Below, one piece after another: positions 43,960-53,912 of a DNA stretch of 64,000 nucleotides (positions are counted from its first letter, which is position 1; every line of letters starts with the position of its first letter). The translations under genes were made by a program, and so were the position numbers. The DNA is taken from the NCBI GenBank assembly GCA_002441555.1, contig DJWK01000033.1, positions 56,190 through 120,189 of the forward strand, read 5' to 3'. The notes under the pieces were generated by a model. That model made no database searches. It saw only the letters and a program-made list of their open reading frames with translations, and was not told the origin of the DNA. The DNA comes from Thermodesulfobacteriaceae bacterium UBA6232. GTDB taxonomy: Bacteria > Desulfobacterota > Thermodesulfobacteria > Thermodesulfobacteriales > Thermodesulfobacteriaceae.

Positions 43960-44635
43960 GCCTTAAAGGCTCTTCACTCAGTTTTAATTCTGTTAAAACC
44001 TCTTTACGGATCTCCTCCAAAAGGGCTTTATCATCTACATAAAAGAGGCTTACCTTTTTTCCTTTAAGTAAGGCAACTGTTCTTGCAACAAGCAAGCCCA
44101 CATTGATGGCATTCATGAGGTCTTTATCATCCCAGAGGGAGGCTTTACTTTTATAAGAATAGGCAATTGCCCAGGGAGGAATTATGGCTCCCATGGAATT
44201 AAGAGTGGCAATAAGATATCCTCCTGTCATTAAGGCCCCTGTATCTGCACCTACCACAATGGCGCCAAAGACCTTTCCTTCAAGATAACTTGGCTCCCCA
44301 AAGGAAACCATGTTCTCTAAACAGGTCATCCTGTCAATAAGATTTTTCATAACCCCAGAAGGAGCAAACCAGTAAATAGGGGTTGCAAAAATTAATCCAT
44401 CTGCTTCATAGATTTTTTGAAGTAAAAATTTTCCGTAATCTTCAAAGATGCAAGGAAAACGGCATTCAGGCCCTTCATTCTGGATGCACCCTATACAAGG
44501 TTTGATTTCTCCATCATAAAGGGAATACCACTCTGTTTCAGCTCCTTCCTTTTCCGCAGCTCTAAGGGCTGAAAAGAGAAGCTGGGCTGTGCCTCCATTT
44601 TTATGAGGTGATCCGAGAATTCCAAGAACCTTCAT
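43928..44635 (-). CDS. NADPH-dependent FMN reductase / iron-sulfur flavoprotein family
   Basis: 235 residues. The flavodoxin-like start VLGILGSPHKNGGTAQLL binds FMN phosphate and ATPIYWFAPSGVMKNLIDR the isoalloxazine. A cysteine cluster CIGCIQNEGPECRFPC (about residues 48-63) suggests an Fe-S cluster as in archaeal-type iron-sulfur flavoproteins, though here the spacing is longer than the compact ISF motif. It would transfer electrons or reduce quinones. It overlaps speE by 4 nt. Confidence 0.83.
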   Translation of the reverse strand: MKVLGILGSPHKNGGTAQLLFSALRAAEKEGAETEWYSLYDGEIKPCIGCIQNEGPECRFPCIFEDYGKFLLQKIYEADGLIFATPIYWFAPSGVMKNLIDRMTCLENMVSFGEPSYLEGKVFGAIVVGADTGALMTGGYLIATLNSMGAIIPPWAIAYSYKSKASLWDDKDLMNAINVGLLVARTVALLKGKKVSLFYVDDKALLEEIRKEVLTELKLSEEPLRHVRKVGYLRY

Positions 44636-45534
44636 GTTTCAAGAGCCTCCTTCCAGAAATTGGGAAGGGAAAAAGAGGCACGATGGATATCAAAATTATA
44701 ATACTTGGTATCTGCAAGTTCAAGGCCTTTTGGTTCCTGAGGATTTTTAAAGGGACACCTCATAAGAAAGGCATTATCACTTCCGAAGGAGGGAACATTG
44801 GCCCGATAAATATAAATTTCTTTATCAGGATAAACCTTTTTGAATATTTTATAAGCTCCTACCAAAATGTTTTTCATGGTAAAGGGTGTCCCGCATTGTT
44901 GAACAATAATTCCCCCGGGGCAGATTTCCTTTAACATTTTATGAAATTGCTCTCCAAAAAGGGCATGAGAAAGCTCCTGAGTGGTTTCTCCGATATCTGG
45001 GTCTGTTGAGTCAATAATAACCAGATCAAAGGTTTTTCCCTCTTTAAGATAATTTTCAACCACCACATAGGCATCTTCTGTTATAAGCTTAAGTCTCGGA
45101 TCTTTGGGATTTTCAGGAAGAAGCTCCGGAAAATATTCTTCAACTATTTTGGGAATTCTCGGATCAATATCTACTATAATTACCTCTTCCACAAAGGGGT
45201 ATTTAAGCACCTCTCTTGCTGCTCCGAAATCTCCTCCTCCACAGATAAGAACCCTTTTTATAAAACCCTCAGGTGCTGACTGAACGGGAATATGCACTAA
45301 AGCCTCATGATAAACAAATTCATCTCTTGAAGTGAACTGAAGATTATTGTTGATAAAGAGCATTCTTCCCCAGAATTTGTTTTCAAGAATATATATATGC
45401 TGGAGTCCTGATTCTCCATAAATTATCCTTCCAATATAACCAAAAAGGTAATCCTCATTTACAAACTCTGCAAATAAAACCTTTACCCCTTCTCCTTCTG
45501 TTTTCAGAGCTGGAGCCATGATCTCCCTTTTCAT
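44632..45534 (-). CDS. speE: Polyamine aminopropyltransferase (spermidine synthase)
   Basis: 300 residues. YGESGLQHIYILEN, LFINNNLQFTSRDEFVYHE, VLICGGGDFGAAREVLK and DLVIIDSTDPDIG are the SpeE motifs; the usual GGGDGG is GGGDFG here. It transfers an aminopropyl group from decarboxylated SAM to putrescine or another diamine; thermophiles often use related enzymes for longer polyamines. GGGAGAGG precedes the start. It heads the long minus-strand run, divergent from ileS. Confidence 0.93.
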   Translation of the reverse strand: MKREIMAPALKTEGEGVKVLFAEFVNEDYLFGYIGRIIYGESGLQHIYILENKFWGRMLFINNNLQFTSRDEFVYHEALVHIPVQSAPEGFIKRVLICGGGDFGAAREVLKYPFVEEVIIVDIDPRIPKIVEEYFPELLPENPKDPRLKLITEDAYVVVENYLKEGKTFDLVIIDSTDPDIGETTQELSHALFGEQFHKMLKEICPGGIIVQQCGTPFTMKNILVGAYKIFKKVYPDKEIYIYRANVPSFGSDNAFLMRCPFKNPQEPKGLELADTKYYNFDIHRASFSLPNFWKEALET

Positions 45535-45639
45535 AGACCTCTCCCACAGATAGCTTTTGAAGATTTCTTTAAATTTAAACGATCTACCCCTTTTGTCAAT
45601 GATTTTAACCCTTTAAGTTAATGTGCAATCTCAAAAATG

Positions 45640-45648
45640 TGTTAAAAT
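45640..45648 (+). promoter_or_regulatory. Candidate extended -10 promoter of ileS
   Basis: TGT followed by TAAAAT (45643-45648; 5 of 6 matches, with the TG of an extended -10) lies 42 bp before the ileS start. No good -35 is seen at 16-18 bp, which extended -10 promoters tolerate. Confidence 0.4.
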
Positions 45649-45689
45649 AGGGCTAAAATCTTTTGTGTTTTGACGGGGAGGAAGAAAAA

Positions 45690-48488
45690 ATGGATTGGAA
45701 AAACACCCTCAATCTTCCCAAAACGGACTTTCCCATGAAAGCCAATCTTACAGAAAGGGAACCTCAATTTCTTTCTTTCTGGGAAAGGGAAAAAATTTAT
45801 GAAAAAATGCTTGAAAAAAGAAAAAATGCGGAGCCCTTTATTTTGCATGATGGTCCTCCCTATGCAAATGGACACATTCATCTCGGCACTGCTTTAAACA
45901 AAATTCTAAAGGACATCATTATAAAAAGTAAAACCATGCTTGGTTTTTATGCACCCTTTGTGCCTGGCTGGGATTGCCATGGCCTTCCCATAGAAATCAA
46001 TGTGGAAAAAGAACTAAAGATAAAACGGGGTGAACTTCCTCCCCTTAAGGTAAGAGAGGCCTGCAGAAAATATGCAGAAAGATTTATTAATATTCAGAGA
46101 GAGGAATTTAAAAGGCTCGGAGTTTTCGGAAGATGGGAAAACCCCTATCTTACCATGAGTCCGTCTTATGAGGCAACCATTGCCAGGGAATTTCTGAGAT
46201 TTCTTGAAACAGGGCAGGTTTACAGAAGAAAGAAACCCGTTTTCTGGTGCCCTACCTGTGTAACAGCCCTTGCAGAGGCTGAAGTGGAATATGAACCTCA
46301 CACCTCCCCCTCAATTTATGTAAAATTCCCTTTAAAAGAAGAAACCAGAGACCTTATTGAAAAAACCCTTAATCTTAAGCTTGAAAAACCTGTTTATATT
46401 GTTATATGGACAACCACACCCTGGACTCTTCCAGCTAATTTAGCCCTGGCTTTTAATCCTGAATTTGACTATCTTCTTGTGGAATGGGAAGGGGTATATC
46501 TTATCCTTGCAGAAGGAAGATTGTCCGCTCTTTGTGCGGAACTAAATTGTAATCTCCCCCCTATTCTTGCAAGATTTAAAGCTGATTTTCTTGAGGGTTA
46601 TAGGGCAAAGCACCCCTTTTATGAAAGGGATTCCCTAATTATTCTTGCAGATTTTGTTACCCTTGAAACAGGAACAGGGATTGTCCACATTGCTCCAGGG
46701 CATGGTGAGGAAGACTATCAAGTGGGATTAAAATACGGGCTTGAGGTATATACTCCTGTAGATACCGAAGGGCGCTTCTATCAGGATGTTCCACTGGTTG
46801 GAGGATTGAGTCTTGAGGAGGCAAATACTGTAATTCTTGAAGAGCTTAATAAAAAAGGCCTTCTTCTTAAGGCTGATAAATTATCTCACAGTTATCCCCA
46901 TTGCTGGAGATGTAAAAAGCCGGTGATATTTAGGGCAGAAGATCAGTGGTTTATCTCCATGGAGGCAAAGGAATTAAGAAAAAAGGCCCTTGAAAGTTTA
47001 AAAAATGTAAAATTTATCCCCTACTGGGGAAGAAATCGCCTTGAAAGTATGCTTGAGAGAAGGCCTGATTGGTGTATTTCCCGCCAAAGGGTCTGGGGTG
47101 TTCCCATTACTGTTTTTAAATGTAAAGATTGTGGAGAATATCTTAAAGATTTTAAATATTATGAAAAGGTATTATGCCTTTTTGAAGAAAAGGGTTGCGA
47201 TCCCTGGTTTGAAGAGCCTGTTGAAAATCTCTTACCTGAGGGAGCAAAGTGTCCCAATTGTGGAGGCACCTCCTTTGAAAAAGAAAAGGATATCCTTGAT
47301 GTGTGGTTTGACTCAGGGGTCTCCTTTGCAGGGGTTCTTGAAAAGGAGAAGGAGCTACGTTTCCCTGCTCATCTTTATCTTGAAGGGTCGGACCAACACC
47401 GTGGCTGGTTTCAGAGTTCCCTTCTCTGTTCTGTTGGAACAAGGAGCGTTCCTCCCTATAAAATGATTCTCACCCATGGGTTTGTGGTTGATGGAAAAGG
47501 AAGAAAGATGTCCAAAAGCTTAGGAAATGTTATTCATCCTCAGGATCTCATCAAAAAATACGGAGCAGAAATTGTTCGTCTCTGGGTTTCAGCTGAGGAC
47601 TACAGGGACGATATAAAAATCTCTGAAGAAATTTTAAGCAGACTGGTTGAAACCTACAGAAAAATAAGAAATACCTGCAGGTTTTTACTGGGAAATCTCT
47701 ATGATTTTAACCCTGAAAGGGATCTTATTCCCTTTGAAAAACTTCCCTCCTTTGAAAGATATATCCTTTACAGGCTTTCAGAAACCCTCAAAAAAATAAA
47801 AAAGGCCTATGAAGACTTTGAATTACACCTTGTAACCTATGAAATCCATAGATTTTGTACAGTGGAGCTTTCCTCACTGATTATAGATATTAACCGAGAT
47901 TTCCTTTATTGTGAAGCACCTAAGAGTTTTAAAAGAAGGGCCACACAAACGGTATTATATTACTCTCTTGACACCCTCGTTAAGGTTATGGCCCCTATTC
48001 TTTCCTTTACAGCAGAAGAAATCTGGCAGTTTCTACCCTATCCCAAAAGGGAAAGCTCTGTTTTTCTCTCTGATTTTCCCGAATATCACTTTGAAATCTC
48101 TGAAGAAGAGCTTCTCAAATGGAAAAAAATTCTTGCTCTAAGAGAGGAATTCCTAAGGGCCCTTGAGATAGCAAGAAAGGACAAAAAAATTATAGGGACC
48201 TCCCTTGAGGCAGAGATTTATTTTGAAGGAGGAAATGACTACAAAGAAATTCTTGAAGACACCGCCTTCTGGGAATATTTTCTTATGGTTGCAAAGTTTT
48301 CTCAAGGGGCTCCCTCAAAGGAGGGTGTCTATTGTGAGGGAGAAGAAATAAAGAATTTAAAAATCTGGGTTCTTCCTACCTCCTATAAAAAATGTGAAAG
48401 ATGCTGGCAAAGAAGACCAGAGGTTGGCACCCTTGAAAATCCAGAGCTCTGCAGTCGCTGTTTAGAAGTAATAAAGGCAATTCAGTAA
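45690..48488 (+). CDS. ileS: Isoleucyl-tRNA synthetase
   Basis: 932 residues from the ATG at 45690, which follows GGGGAGGAAG; an upstream in-frame start at 45663 would contain that ribosome-binding site. HDGPPYANGHIHLGTALNK (HIGH), the editing domain with YVIWTTTPWTLPANLALAF, DQHRGWFQSSLL, MSKSLGNVI (KMSKS) and a C-terminal zinc finger (CERCWQRRPEV and CSRC) are all present. The C-terminal zinc indicates the bacterial type 1 form. It heads an operon with lspA. Confidence 0.97.
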   Translation: MDWKNTLNLPKTDFPMKANLTEREPQFLSFWEREKIYEKMLEKRKNAEPFILHDGPPYANGHIHLGTALNKILKDIIIKSKTMLGFYAPFVPGWDCHGLPIEINVEKELKIKRGELPPLKVREACRKYAERFINIQREEFKRLGVFGRWENPYLTMSPSYEATIAREFLRFLETGQVYRRKKPVFWCPTCVTALAEAEVEYEPHTSPSIYVKFPLKEETRDLIEKTLNLKLEKPVYIVIWTTTPWTLPANLALAFNPEFDYLLVEWEGVYLILAEGRLSALCAELNCNLPPILARFKADFLEGYRAKHPFYERDSLIILADFVTLETGTGIVHIAPGHGEEDYQVGLKYGLEVYTPVDTEGRFYQDVPLVGGLSLEEANTVILEELNKKGLLLKADKLSHSYPHCWRCKKPVIFRAEDQWFISMEAKELRKKALESLKNVKFIPYWGRNRLESMLERRPDWCISRQRVWGVPITVFKCKDCGEYLKDFKYYEKVLCLFEEKGCDPWFEEPVENLLPEGAKCPNCGGTSFEKEKDILDVWFDSGVSFAGVLEKEKELRFPAHLYLEGSDQHRGWFQSSLLCSVGTRSVPPYKMILTHGFVVDGKGRKMSKSLGNVIHPQDLIKKYGAEIVRLWVSAEDYRDDIKISEEILSRLVETYRKIRNTCRFLLGNLYDFNPERDLIPFEKLPSFERYILYRLSETLKKIKKAYEDFELHLVTYEIHRFCTVELSSLIIDINRDFLYCEAPKSFKRRATQTVLYYSLDTLVKVMAPILSFTAEEIWQFLPYPKRESSVFLSDFPEYHFEISEEELLKWKKILALREEFLRALEIARKDKKIIGTSLEAEIYFEGGNDYKEILEDTAFWEYFLMVAKFSQGAPSKEGVYCEGEEIKNLKIWVLPTSYKKCERCWQRRPEVGTLENPELCSRCLEVIKAIQ

Positions 48489-48492
48489 ATAT

Positions 48493-48933
48493 ATGCTAAT
48501 ATTTTATCTCTTTGCCTTTTTTACCTTTTTTCTTGATAGGTTAACAAAGTATCTCACTCTTCGCATGGATTATAGCATTCTTGAAATAACCCCCTTTTTA
48601 AATATTGTCAAAGTGTGGAACAGGGGAATTGCCTTCGGATTGATGGGTGGCTCTTTCAAAATATTTTCCAGTTTGCTGATTTTTATAATACCAGTGATTT
48701 TACTTTTGGTTTACTTTTTTGCCAGAAAAACCGATAAATTTAATAAAGCCCTCCTTGGGATTGTCTTTGGAGGGGGCCTTGGAAACTGGCTTGATAGGAT
48801 TAGCTTCGGTGCTGTGCTTGATTTTATTGATCTTCACTACAAAAATTATCACTGGCCTGCCTTTAATGTGGCTGATTTAGCTATAACCGTAGGTCTTATC
48901 CTTTTGGTTGTAAGAAATGCTTTTAAAAATTAA
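48493..48933 (+). CDS. lspA: Lipoprotein signal peptidase (signal peptidase II)
   Basis: 146 residues, four membrane helices. The catalytic aspartates are in GGGLGNWLDRI and FNVADLAITVG. It removes signal peptides of prolipoproteins, upstream of Lnt in the same pathway. The gap to ileS is 4 nt, a conserved neighbourhood. It overlaps the next TPR gene by 17 nt. Confidence 0.95.
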   Translation: MLIFYLFAFFTFFLDRLTKYLTLRMDYSILEITPFLNIVKVWNRGIAFGLMGGSFKIFSSLLIFIIPVILLLVYFFARKTDKFNKALLGIVFGGGLGNWLDRISFGAVLDFIDLHYKNYHWPAFNVADLAITVGLILLVVRNAFKN

Positions 48934-50818
48934 ACCAGTAAAACCACTTCTTCATCTTCTCTTTAAAGCAAGGAGCAAAAATTTCCTTGAAACCCTTGAA
49001 GATTATCTATCAAAGAATTTTGAAAAAAAGAGGCCCTATCTCTTTGAAATCAAAGAAGAAAATCTTCTTAAATTAAATGATTTGCTCCACACTTTAAAAG
49101 AAACCTTTTCTGCAGATATGGGAGGAGCCCCTCTTCCAGTGATATTGTTTCTTACTGAAAGGGATTTTTCACCTCCTGATTCCCTTATTTTTCGCCCAGG
49201 AAAAATTTATTTTTCCAAAGATATAAAAAATAAAATTTCAAAGGCCCTTTCTGAAAGCAAGCTTTTTTATAAACTTATCAAAATTTCTGAAGATTTTGAA
49301 GAACTTCTTTTTCCTTCAACTGTTGAGCCCAATTTCCTTTTCAATTTCAAGGATGTTCTTTTTGTACCCCTTGAAAAATCCTGTTTTTTTTGTCAAAGCT
49401 ACCTGCATGAAACTACCCAATGCCCTGGTCTTAAAATTTGGGAATCCTTTGAAAGATTTAAGGAGCTTCTGAATTATTCCTTAGTTGATATTGCAAAAAA
49501 TTTGAAAGAAGCCTATCAAAATCAGCAAATAACTGAAAGCTTCTGGGATTATTTTTATATCCGTCATTTTTATTTTTTTCCCTCCTTTTTGAAAATCCCC
49601 TTTTATCTTCACGAGGAAATTGATAACTGGGCCTCCCTTTGGAAACCTCTGCAAATCCCCTTAAGAGGTGGAGAACTTTTCCTTGCCCTTGAGGATTTAA
49701 TTTACCAAAGATATAAAAGCGCAGAAACCAAGTTTAAGGCCCTTGGAGAAGAGGACTTTCGTATTCATCTGGGACTTATGATGCTCTCTCTTCTTGAATT
49801 GGATTTCCAAAGGGCCCTTTACCATATTGAAAATGCCCTTACCTTAACCAATAATCCCTTTGTGCTTAGCTATCTCTATCTCACAAAAGGGTTCATCTAT
49901 CATTATCAAAAGGAATTTATTACAGCTTATGACAATTACAGATCTGCTTTAACCACAGATAGTTCTTGTATTCCTGCCTTTTATCTCCTTCATTTGCTTA
50001 ATTATGAGGAAGAAGAAAACTTTGATAAGATTTTTCCCTTTTTCCAGCATCCTTTAAGTATTTATCTTGCCTTTTTGGAGCCAAAATTTATAAAGCATGA
50101 AAGAGAACTTGAAATTGAACTTGAAAAGGCTTTTTCAATGGCTCGGGAAGAAGCTGTAAATAGGCTGAAAGATGCAGAAGATAAGTATCATAAACTTAAA
50201 GAAATTATGACTGAAAGAGAAAAAACTGAATACTTTGAAAAGATAAAGGAAATTCAGAATAAGGTCTATCAAGGAGGTATAAGATCCATTGAAGATGCCT
50301 CAAAAAAAGCCCTTGAACTTTCCCTTGAACTAAGCGGTTATTTAATCACCAAACAAAAAGCCTTTAAAAGGGAATTGGAAAGGGCGGTAACCCAATACCG
50401 AGTCTGTGAAAAATTTTGGCAAGAATATCCCTATAAAGTAGAGGATGTTATCTTTGGTCAAAAACTCCAAACAGCCTTTGAACTCATTCAGCGCATAAAT
50501 AGAAGACTTCTTCGCTCAGACCTTGCCAAAGAAATAAAATTTATTACCCAAGAAATTCAAAACCTAACAGAAAACCTCAAATTTCTTCTGGAATTGAAAC
50601 CTCAACTGGAAAAAAAGTGGAAATTCAGAAAAAAACTTTTAAAATTCTTGATTCGTTTTTCAACCTTGGAAGGAGCTTTAGTAATCTTCTTTTCTCTTCC
50701 TGTTATATTTCCTTCCATTGGAGGAAAAGATTCCTTTTTTAATGTTTCTAATTTTTTTATCCTTTCTTTTGTCATACTTATACTCATTCTTCTTATGGTA
50801 GCCTTTGAAGGGGAATGA
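48917..50818 (+). CDS. TPR-containing protein with C-terminal membrane helices, unknown
   Basis: 633 residues. The first 230 residues have no recognised domain but include a cluster of cysteines (CFFCQSYLHETTQC). Residues about 270-370 contain TPR-like helices (IHLGLMMLSLLELDFQRAL, then FVLSYLYLTKGFIYHYQKE). Residues about 400-560 are long charged coiled coil. The last 45 residues hold two hydrophobic segments (LEGALVIFFSLPVIF and FFILSFVILILILLMVAF). I infer a membrane-anchored scaffold facing the cytoplasm. It overlaps lspA by 17 nt and pabB by 4 nt. Confidence 0.7.
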   Translation: MLLKIKPVKPLLHLLFKARSKNFLETLEDYLSKNFEKKRPYLFEIKEENLLKLNDLLHTLKETFSADMGGAPLPVILFLTERDFSPPDSLIFRPGKIYFSKDIKNKISKALSESKLFYKLIKISEDFEELLFPSTVEPNFLFNFKDVLFVPLEKSCFFCQSYLHETTQCPGLKIWESFERFKELLNYSLVDIAKNLKEAYQNQQITESFWDYFYIRHFYFFPSFLKIPFYLHEEIDNWASLWKPLQIPLRGGELFLALEDLIYQRYKSAETKFKALGEEDFRIHLGLMMLSLLELDFQRALYHIENALTLTNNPFVLSYLYLTKGFIYHYQKEFITAYDNYRSALTTDSSCIPAFYLLHLLNYEEEENFDKIFPFFQHPLSIYLAFLEPKFIKHERELEIELEKAFSMAREEAVNRLKDAEDKYHKLKEIMTEREKTEYFEKIKEIQNKVYQGGIRSIEDASKKALELSLELSGYLITKQKAFKRELERAVTQYRVCEKFWQEYPYKVEDVIFGQKLQTAFELIQRINRRLLRSDLAKEIKFITQEIQNLTENLKFLLELKPQLEKKWKFRKKLLKFLIRFSTLEGALVIFFSLPVIFPSIGGKDSFFNVSNFFILSFVILILILLMVAFEGE

Positions 50819-52590
50819 CCGGTTTTCTCTGGATAAACTCTAAATCTATCCCCTTTAAGGGCTATTTTTTTCTTGACCCGCAAGAAGAAATTATTCTTGT
50901 TACCCCAGATCCCTCAGAAATTCCTTATTTTTTTGATAAAATTCAAAACCTTGTTAAAAAGGGTTTTTATGCCCTGGGATTTTTCTCTTATGAACTGGGC
51001 TATCTTCTTGAAAAAAGGCTTTTTCCTCTTTACAGAAAGCCTGAAGTCCCCTTGGCTCATTTTATCTTTTTCAAAAAGAAAAAACCCTTAGAAATTCTTC
51101 CTTTAAAGGACCAATTTTCCTTTAAAGTTTTTTCTGAAACTCTAAATATTTCAAAGGAAGAATATATTCAGGCCCTATCCAAAATTAAGGATTATATAGC
51201 CTCAGGAGATACCTATCAGGTAAATTTTACTGTTAAGTTTAAATTTTTGTTTGAAGGGAATCCCTTTGAGCTCTTTCAGGCTCTTCTTTTTTCTCAAAGA
51301 TGCGAATATGCCTGTTATTTTCCTGCAGGGGATTATTTAATTCTTTCATTTTCTCCTGAGCTTTTCCTGAGAAAAAGGGGAAAAGAACTTTTAAGTTCTC
51401 CCATGAAAGGAACGGAAAAAAGGGCCCCTTCACTTTCTTTAGATAAAAAAACAAAAAACCTTTTAAAAAAGGATGTAAAAACTCAAGCGGAAAATATCAT
51501 GATAGTTGACCTTATAAGAAATGATCTTGGGAGGGTATGTCTTACAGGCTCAGTTTGGGTATCTGAACTCTTTAAAATAAAAACCTACCCCACCCTTCAC
51601 CAGATGATTTCCACCATAAAGGGCACTTTAAAGAAAAATAAACTCTTTGAAATATTTAAAGCCCTTTTCCCCTGCGGATCAATAACAGGAGCGCCAAAAA
51701 TTAGAACCATGGAAATAATAAGGGAACTTGAAAGGGAGCCGAGAAACGTTTATACTGGAGCCATGGGCTTTATAACTCCTGAAGGGGATTTTCTCTTTAA
51801 TGTAGCCATAAGAACAGTCCTTTTAAAACCCCTTTCTAAAAATTTATACCAAGGAGAGCTGGGAGTTGGCGCAGGAATTGTTTGGGATAGTGACCCCGTA
51901 AGAGAATTCGAAGAAACCAAACTTAAAGCAAACTTTTTCTTTTCACCCCTTCCCTATTTTGAGCTTTTTGAGACCTTTTTGTGGGATTCGAAAAGCCCAA
52001 GGCTTAAGTTTCATTATAAAAGACTGCTCAATTCTTCTCGCTTTTTCAGATTTACCATACCCGAAGACTTAAAAAGCTATGAAAATTTTTTGAATTTTTT
52101 AAGAGAAAGGCTCGGTGTGATGGGGCCTTCCCTCAGGGTAAAGCTGATTTTGTCTCCGGAGGGTGAATTAAAAATAGAAAGCAAACCCTTTGAATCCCCA
52201 AGCTGGGGGGATAAGGATTTAAAGGTTGGCCTTGTAAAAAGAGACACACCGAAAAATCTCTTTCACTTTCATAAAACCACACACAGGGAAGAATACGATT
52301 TTTATCGGAAAAAGGCTGAAGAGCTTGGTTTAACAGAAATTCTTTTTTACAACGATGAAAATTATCTTCTTGAGGGAACTATTTCCAATATTTTTTTAAA
52401 AAGGGGTAAATTTTTTTTAACCACTCCACTTGAATTCGGCCTATTGCCAGGTATCCTTAGGGAAGAATTACTTAAAAAGGGGCTTGCCAGGGAATATCCT
52501 TTAAAAATAGAGGATTTAAAAAAAGGAGAACTATATATAGGAAACAGCTTGAGGGGACTTGGTAAAGTTAAAGATTGGGTTATATTATAG
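50815..52590 (+). CDS. pabB-pabC: Aminodeoxychorismate synthase component I / 4-amino-4-deoxychorismate lyase fusion
   Basis: 591 residues. Residues about 1-375 are a chorismate-binding PabB domain: IASGDTYQVNFTVKF, FSPELFLRKRG, DLIRNDLGRVC, FPCGSITGAPKIRTMEII and GAGIVWDSDPVREFEE. Residues about 380-591 are a class IV PLP lyase (PabC): FLWDSKSPRLKFHYKR with the PLP Lys, then EILFYNDENYLLEGTISNI. Together they make p-aminobenzoate for folate, needing a PabA glutaminase encoded elsewhere. The natural PabB-PabC fusion is known in other bacteria. Confidence 0.92.
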   Translation: MTGFLWINSKSIPFKGYFFLDPQEEIILVTPDPSEIPYFFDKIQNLVKKGFYALGFFSYELGYLLEKRLFPLYRKPEVPLAHFIFFKKKKPLEILPLKDQFSFKVFSETLNISKEEYIQALSKIKDYIASGDTYQVNFTVKFKFLFEGNPFELFQALLFSQRCEYACYFPAGDYLILSFSPELFLRKRGKELLSSPMKGTEKRAPSLSLDKKTKNLLKKDVKTQAENIMIVDLIRNDLGRVCLTGSVWVSELFKIKTYPTLHQMISTIKGTLKKNKLFEIFKALFPCGSITGAPKIRTMEIIRELEREPRNVYTGAMGFITPEGDFLFNVAIRTVLLKPLSKNLYQGELGVGAGIVWDSDPVREFEETKLKANFFFSPLPYFELFETFLWDSKSPRLKFHYKRLLNSSRFFRFTIPEDLKSYENFLNFLRERLGVMGPSLRVKLILSPEGELKIESKPFESPSWGDKDLKVGLVKRDTPKNLFHFHKTTHREEYDFYRKKAEELGLTEILFYNDENYLLEGTISNIFLKRGKFFLTTPLEFGLLPGILREELLKKGLAREYPLKIEDLKKGELYIGNSLRGLGKVKDWVIL

Positions 52591-52620
52591 GGTTTAAAAT
52601 TTCCCATGGGGGGAAGTATT

Positions 52621-53721
52621 ATGAGTGAGAGAACTTATAAAATTGCCGTTATTCCTGGAGATGGAACAGGCCCTGAGGTTATTCGTGAGGGAGTTAAAGT
52701 TCTTGAGGCTGCAGCAAGAAGATTCAACCTCAAATTTCAATGGAATTATTTTGACTGGGGAGGAGACAGATATCTTAAGACTGGTGAAACCATACCAGAA
52801 GGCGGAATTGAAGAACTTAAAAAACACGATGCCATCTATCTCGGAGCCATTGGACACCCTGATGTAAAACCAGGTATCTTAGAGAAGGAAATTCTTCTTA
52901 GAATTCGCTTTGAACTTGATCAATATGTAAATTTAAGACCAGTAAAGCTTTATCCAGGCGTTTGGACTCCTATAAAGGACAAAGGTCCTGAGGATATTGA
53001 TTTTGTGGTTGTAAGAGAAAATACTGAAGGACTTTATGCTGGTGGAGGTGGCTTTTTAAGAAAGGGGACTCCCCATGAAATTGCCATTCAGGAATCCATA
53101 AACACAAGAATGGGGGTTGAGCGCTGTATTCGCTTTGCCTTTGAATACTGCAGAAAGAGAAACAAAAAGAAAAAGGTTACCCTTGTTGGTAAAACCAATG
53201 TGCTTACCTATGCCTGGGATTTATGGTGGAGGGTTTTTCAGGAAGTAGGAGAGGAATACCCTGACATAGAAAAGGACTATGCCCATGTGGATGCTACCTG
53301 CATGTGGTTTGTAAAAAATCCTGAATGGTTTGATGTAATTGTCACAGATAATATGTTTGGAGATATTATTACAGATCTTGGGGCCATGATTCAGGGTGGA
53401 ATGGGCATTGCAGCTGGCGGAAATATCAATCCTCAAGGGGTTTCCATGTTTGAACCCATTGGAGGCTCTGCACCCAAATACACAGGAAAGAATGTCATTA
53501 ACCCCCTTGCAGCCATCTGTGCCGGAATGATGATGCTTGAATGGTTGGGAGATAAGTTCAAAGATAATACCCTTCTTGAAGCCTCTCAGGCCATTGAAAA
53601 GGCTGTTATTAAAGTTTGCAGAGATCATCTGAAAAGCTTATCAGCTGGAAAAATGGGCTATACCACTCAGGAAGTGGGAGACCTTGTTGCCAAATACACC
53701 GAAGAGGGTGTAGAACTTTAG
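52621..53721 (+). CDS. Isopropylmalate/isocitrate dehydrogenase family enzyme, probably LeuB-type
   Basis: 366 residues from the ATG at 52621, preceded by GGGGGGAAG. AVIPGDGTGPEVIREGVKVL, YLGAIGHPDVKPG, NLRPVKLYPG, VVRENTEGLYAG and the metal-binding DNMFGDIITDLGAMIQGGMG define the beta-decarboxylating dehydrogenases. FEPIGGSAPKYTGKNVINP is the NAD-binding loop. The residues favour 3-isopropylmalate dehydrogenase-like activity, but isocitrate, homoisocitrate or tartrate dehydrogenase activity is not excluded. The gene ends just before a strong terminator. Confidence 0.8.
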   Translation: MSERTYKIAVIPGDGTGPEVIREGVKVLEAAARRFNLKFQWNYFDWGGDRYLKTGETIPEGGIEELKKHDAIYLGAIGHPDVKPGILEKEILLRIRFELDQYVNLRPVKLYPGVWTPIKDKGPEDIDFVVVRENTEGLYAGGGGFLRKGTPHEIAIQESINTRMGVERCIRFAFEYCRKRNKKKKVTLVGKTNVLTYAWDLWWRVFQEVGEEYPDIEKDYAHVDATCMWFVKNPEWFDVIVTDNMFGDIITDLGAMIQGGMGIAAGGNINPQGVSMFEPIGGSAPKYTGKNVINPLAAICAGMMMLEWLGDKFKDNTLLEASQAIEKAVIKVCRDHLKSLSAGKMGYTTQEVGDLVAKYTEEGVEL

Positions 53722-53729
53722 TTTACCTT

Positions 53730-53760
53730 TACCCCCTCCCTATACGGGAGGGGGTATTTT
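53730..53760 (+). terminator. Intrinsic terminator after the ileS-leuB-type run
   Basis: TACCCCCTCCC pairs perfectly with GGGAGGGGGTA (11 bp) around the loop TATAC, followed by TTTT. It starts 9 bp after the dehydrogenase stop codon and separates this run from the pst operon. Confidence 0.9.
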
Positions 53761-53912
53761 CCACTTTCCTTAAGCATCCTCTCTCAATAAAACATCTTTT
53801 TCCCAACCTTATAAACCTTTAAGAAATTTTACTTTGGATTTTCCTCTCTTGGTAAAAAGGATTTTACTCGTATTCTCATTCAATATTATTGAAAATATCT
53901 AAAGAACCACTT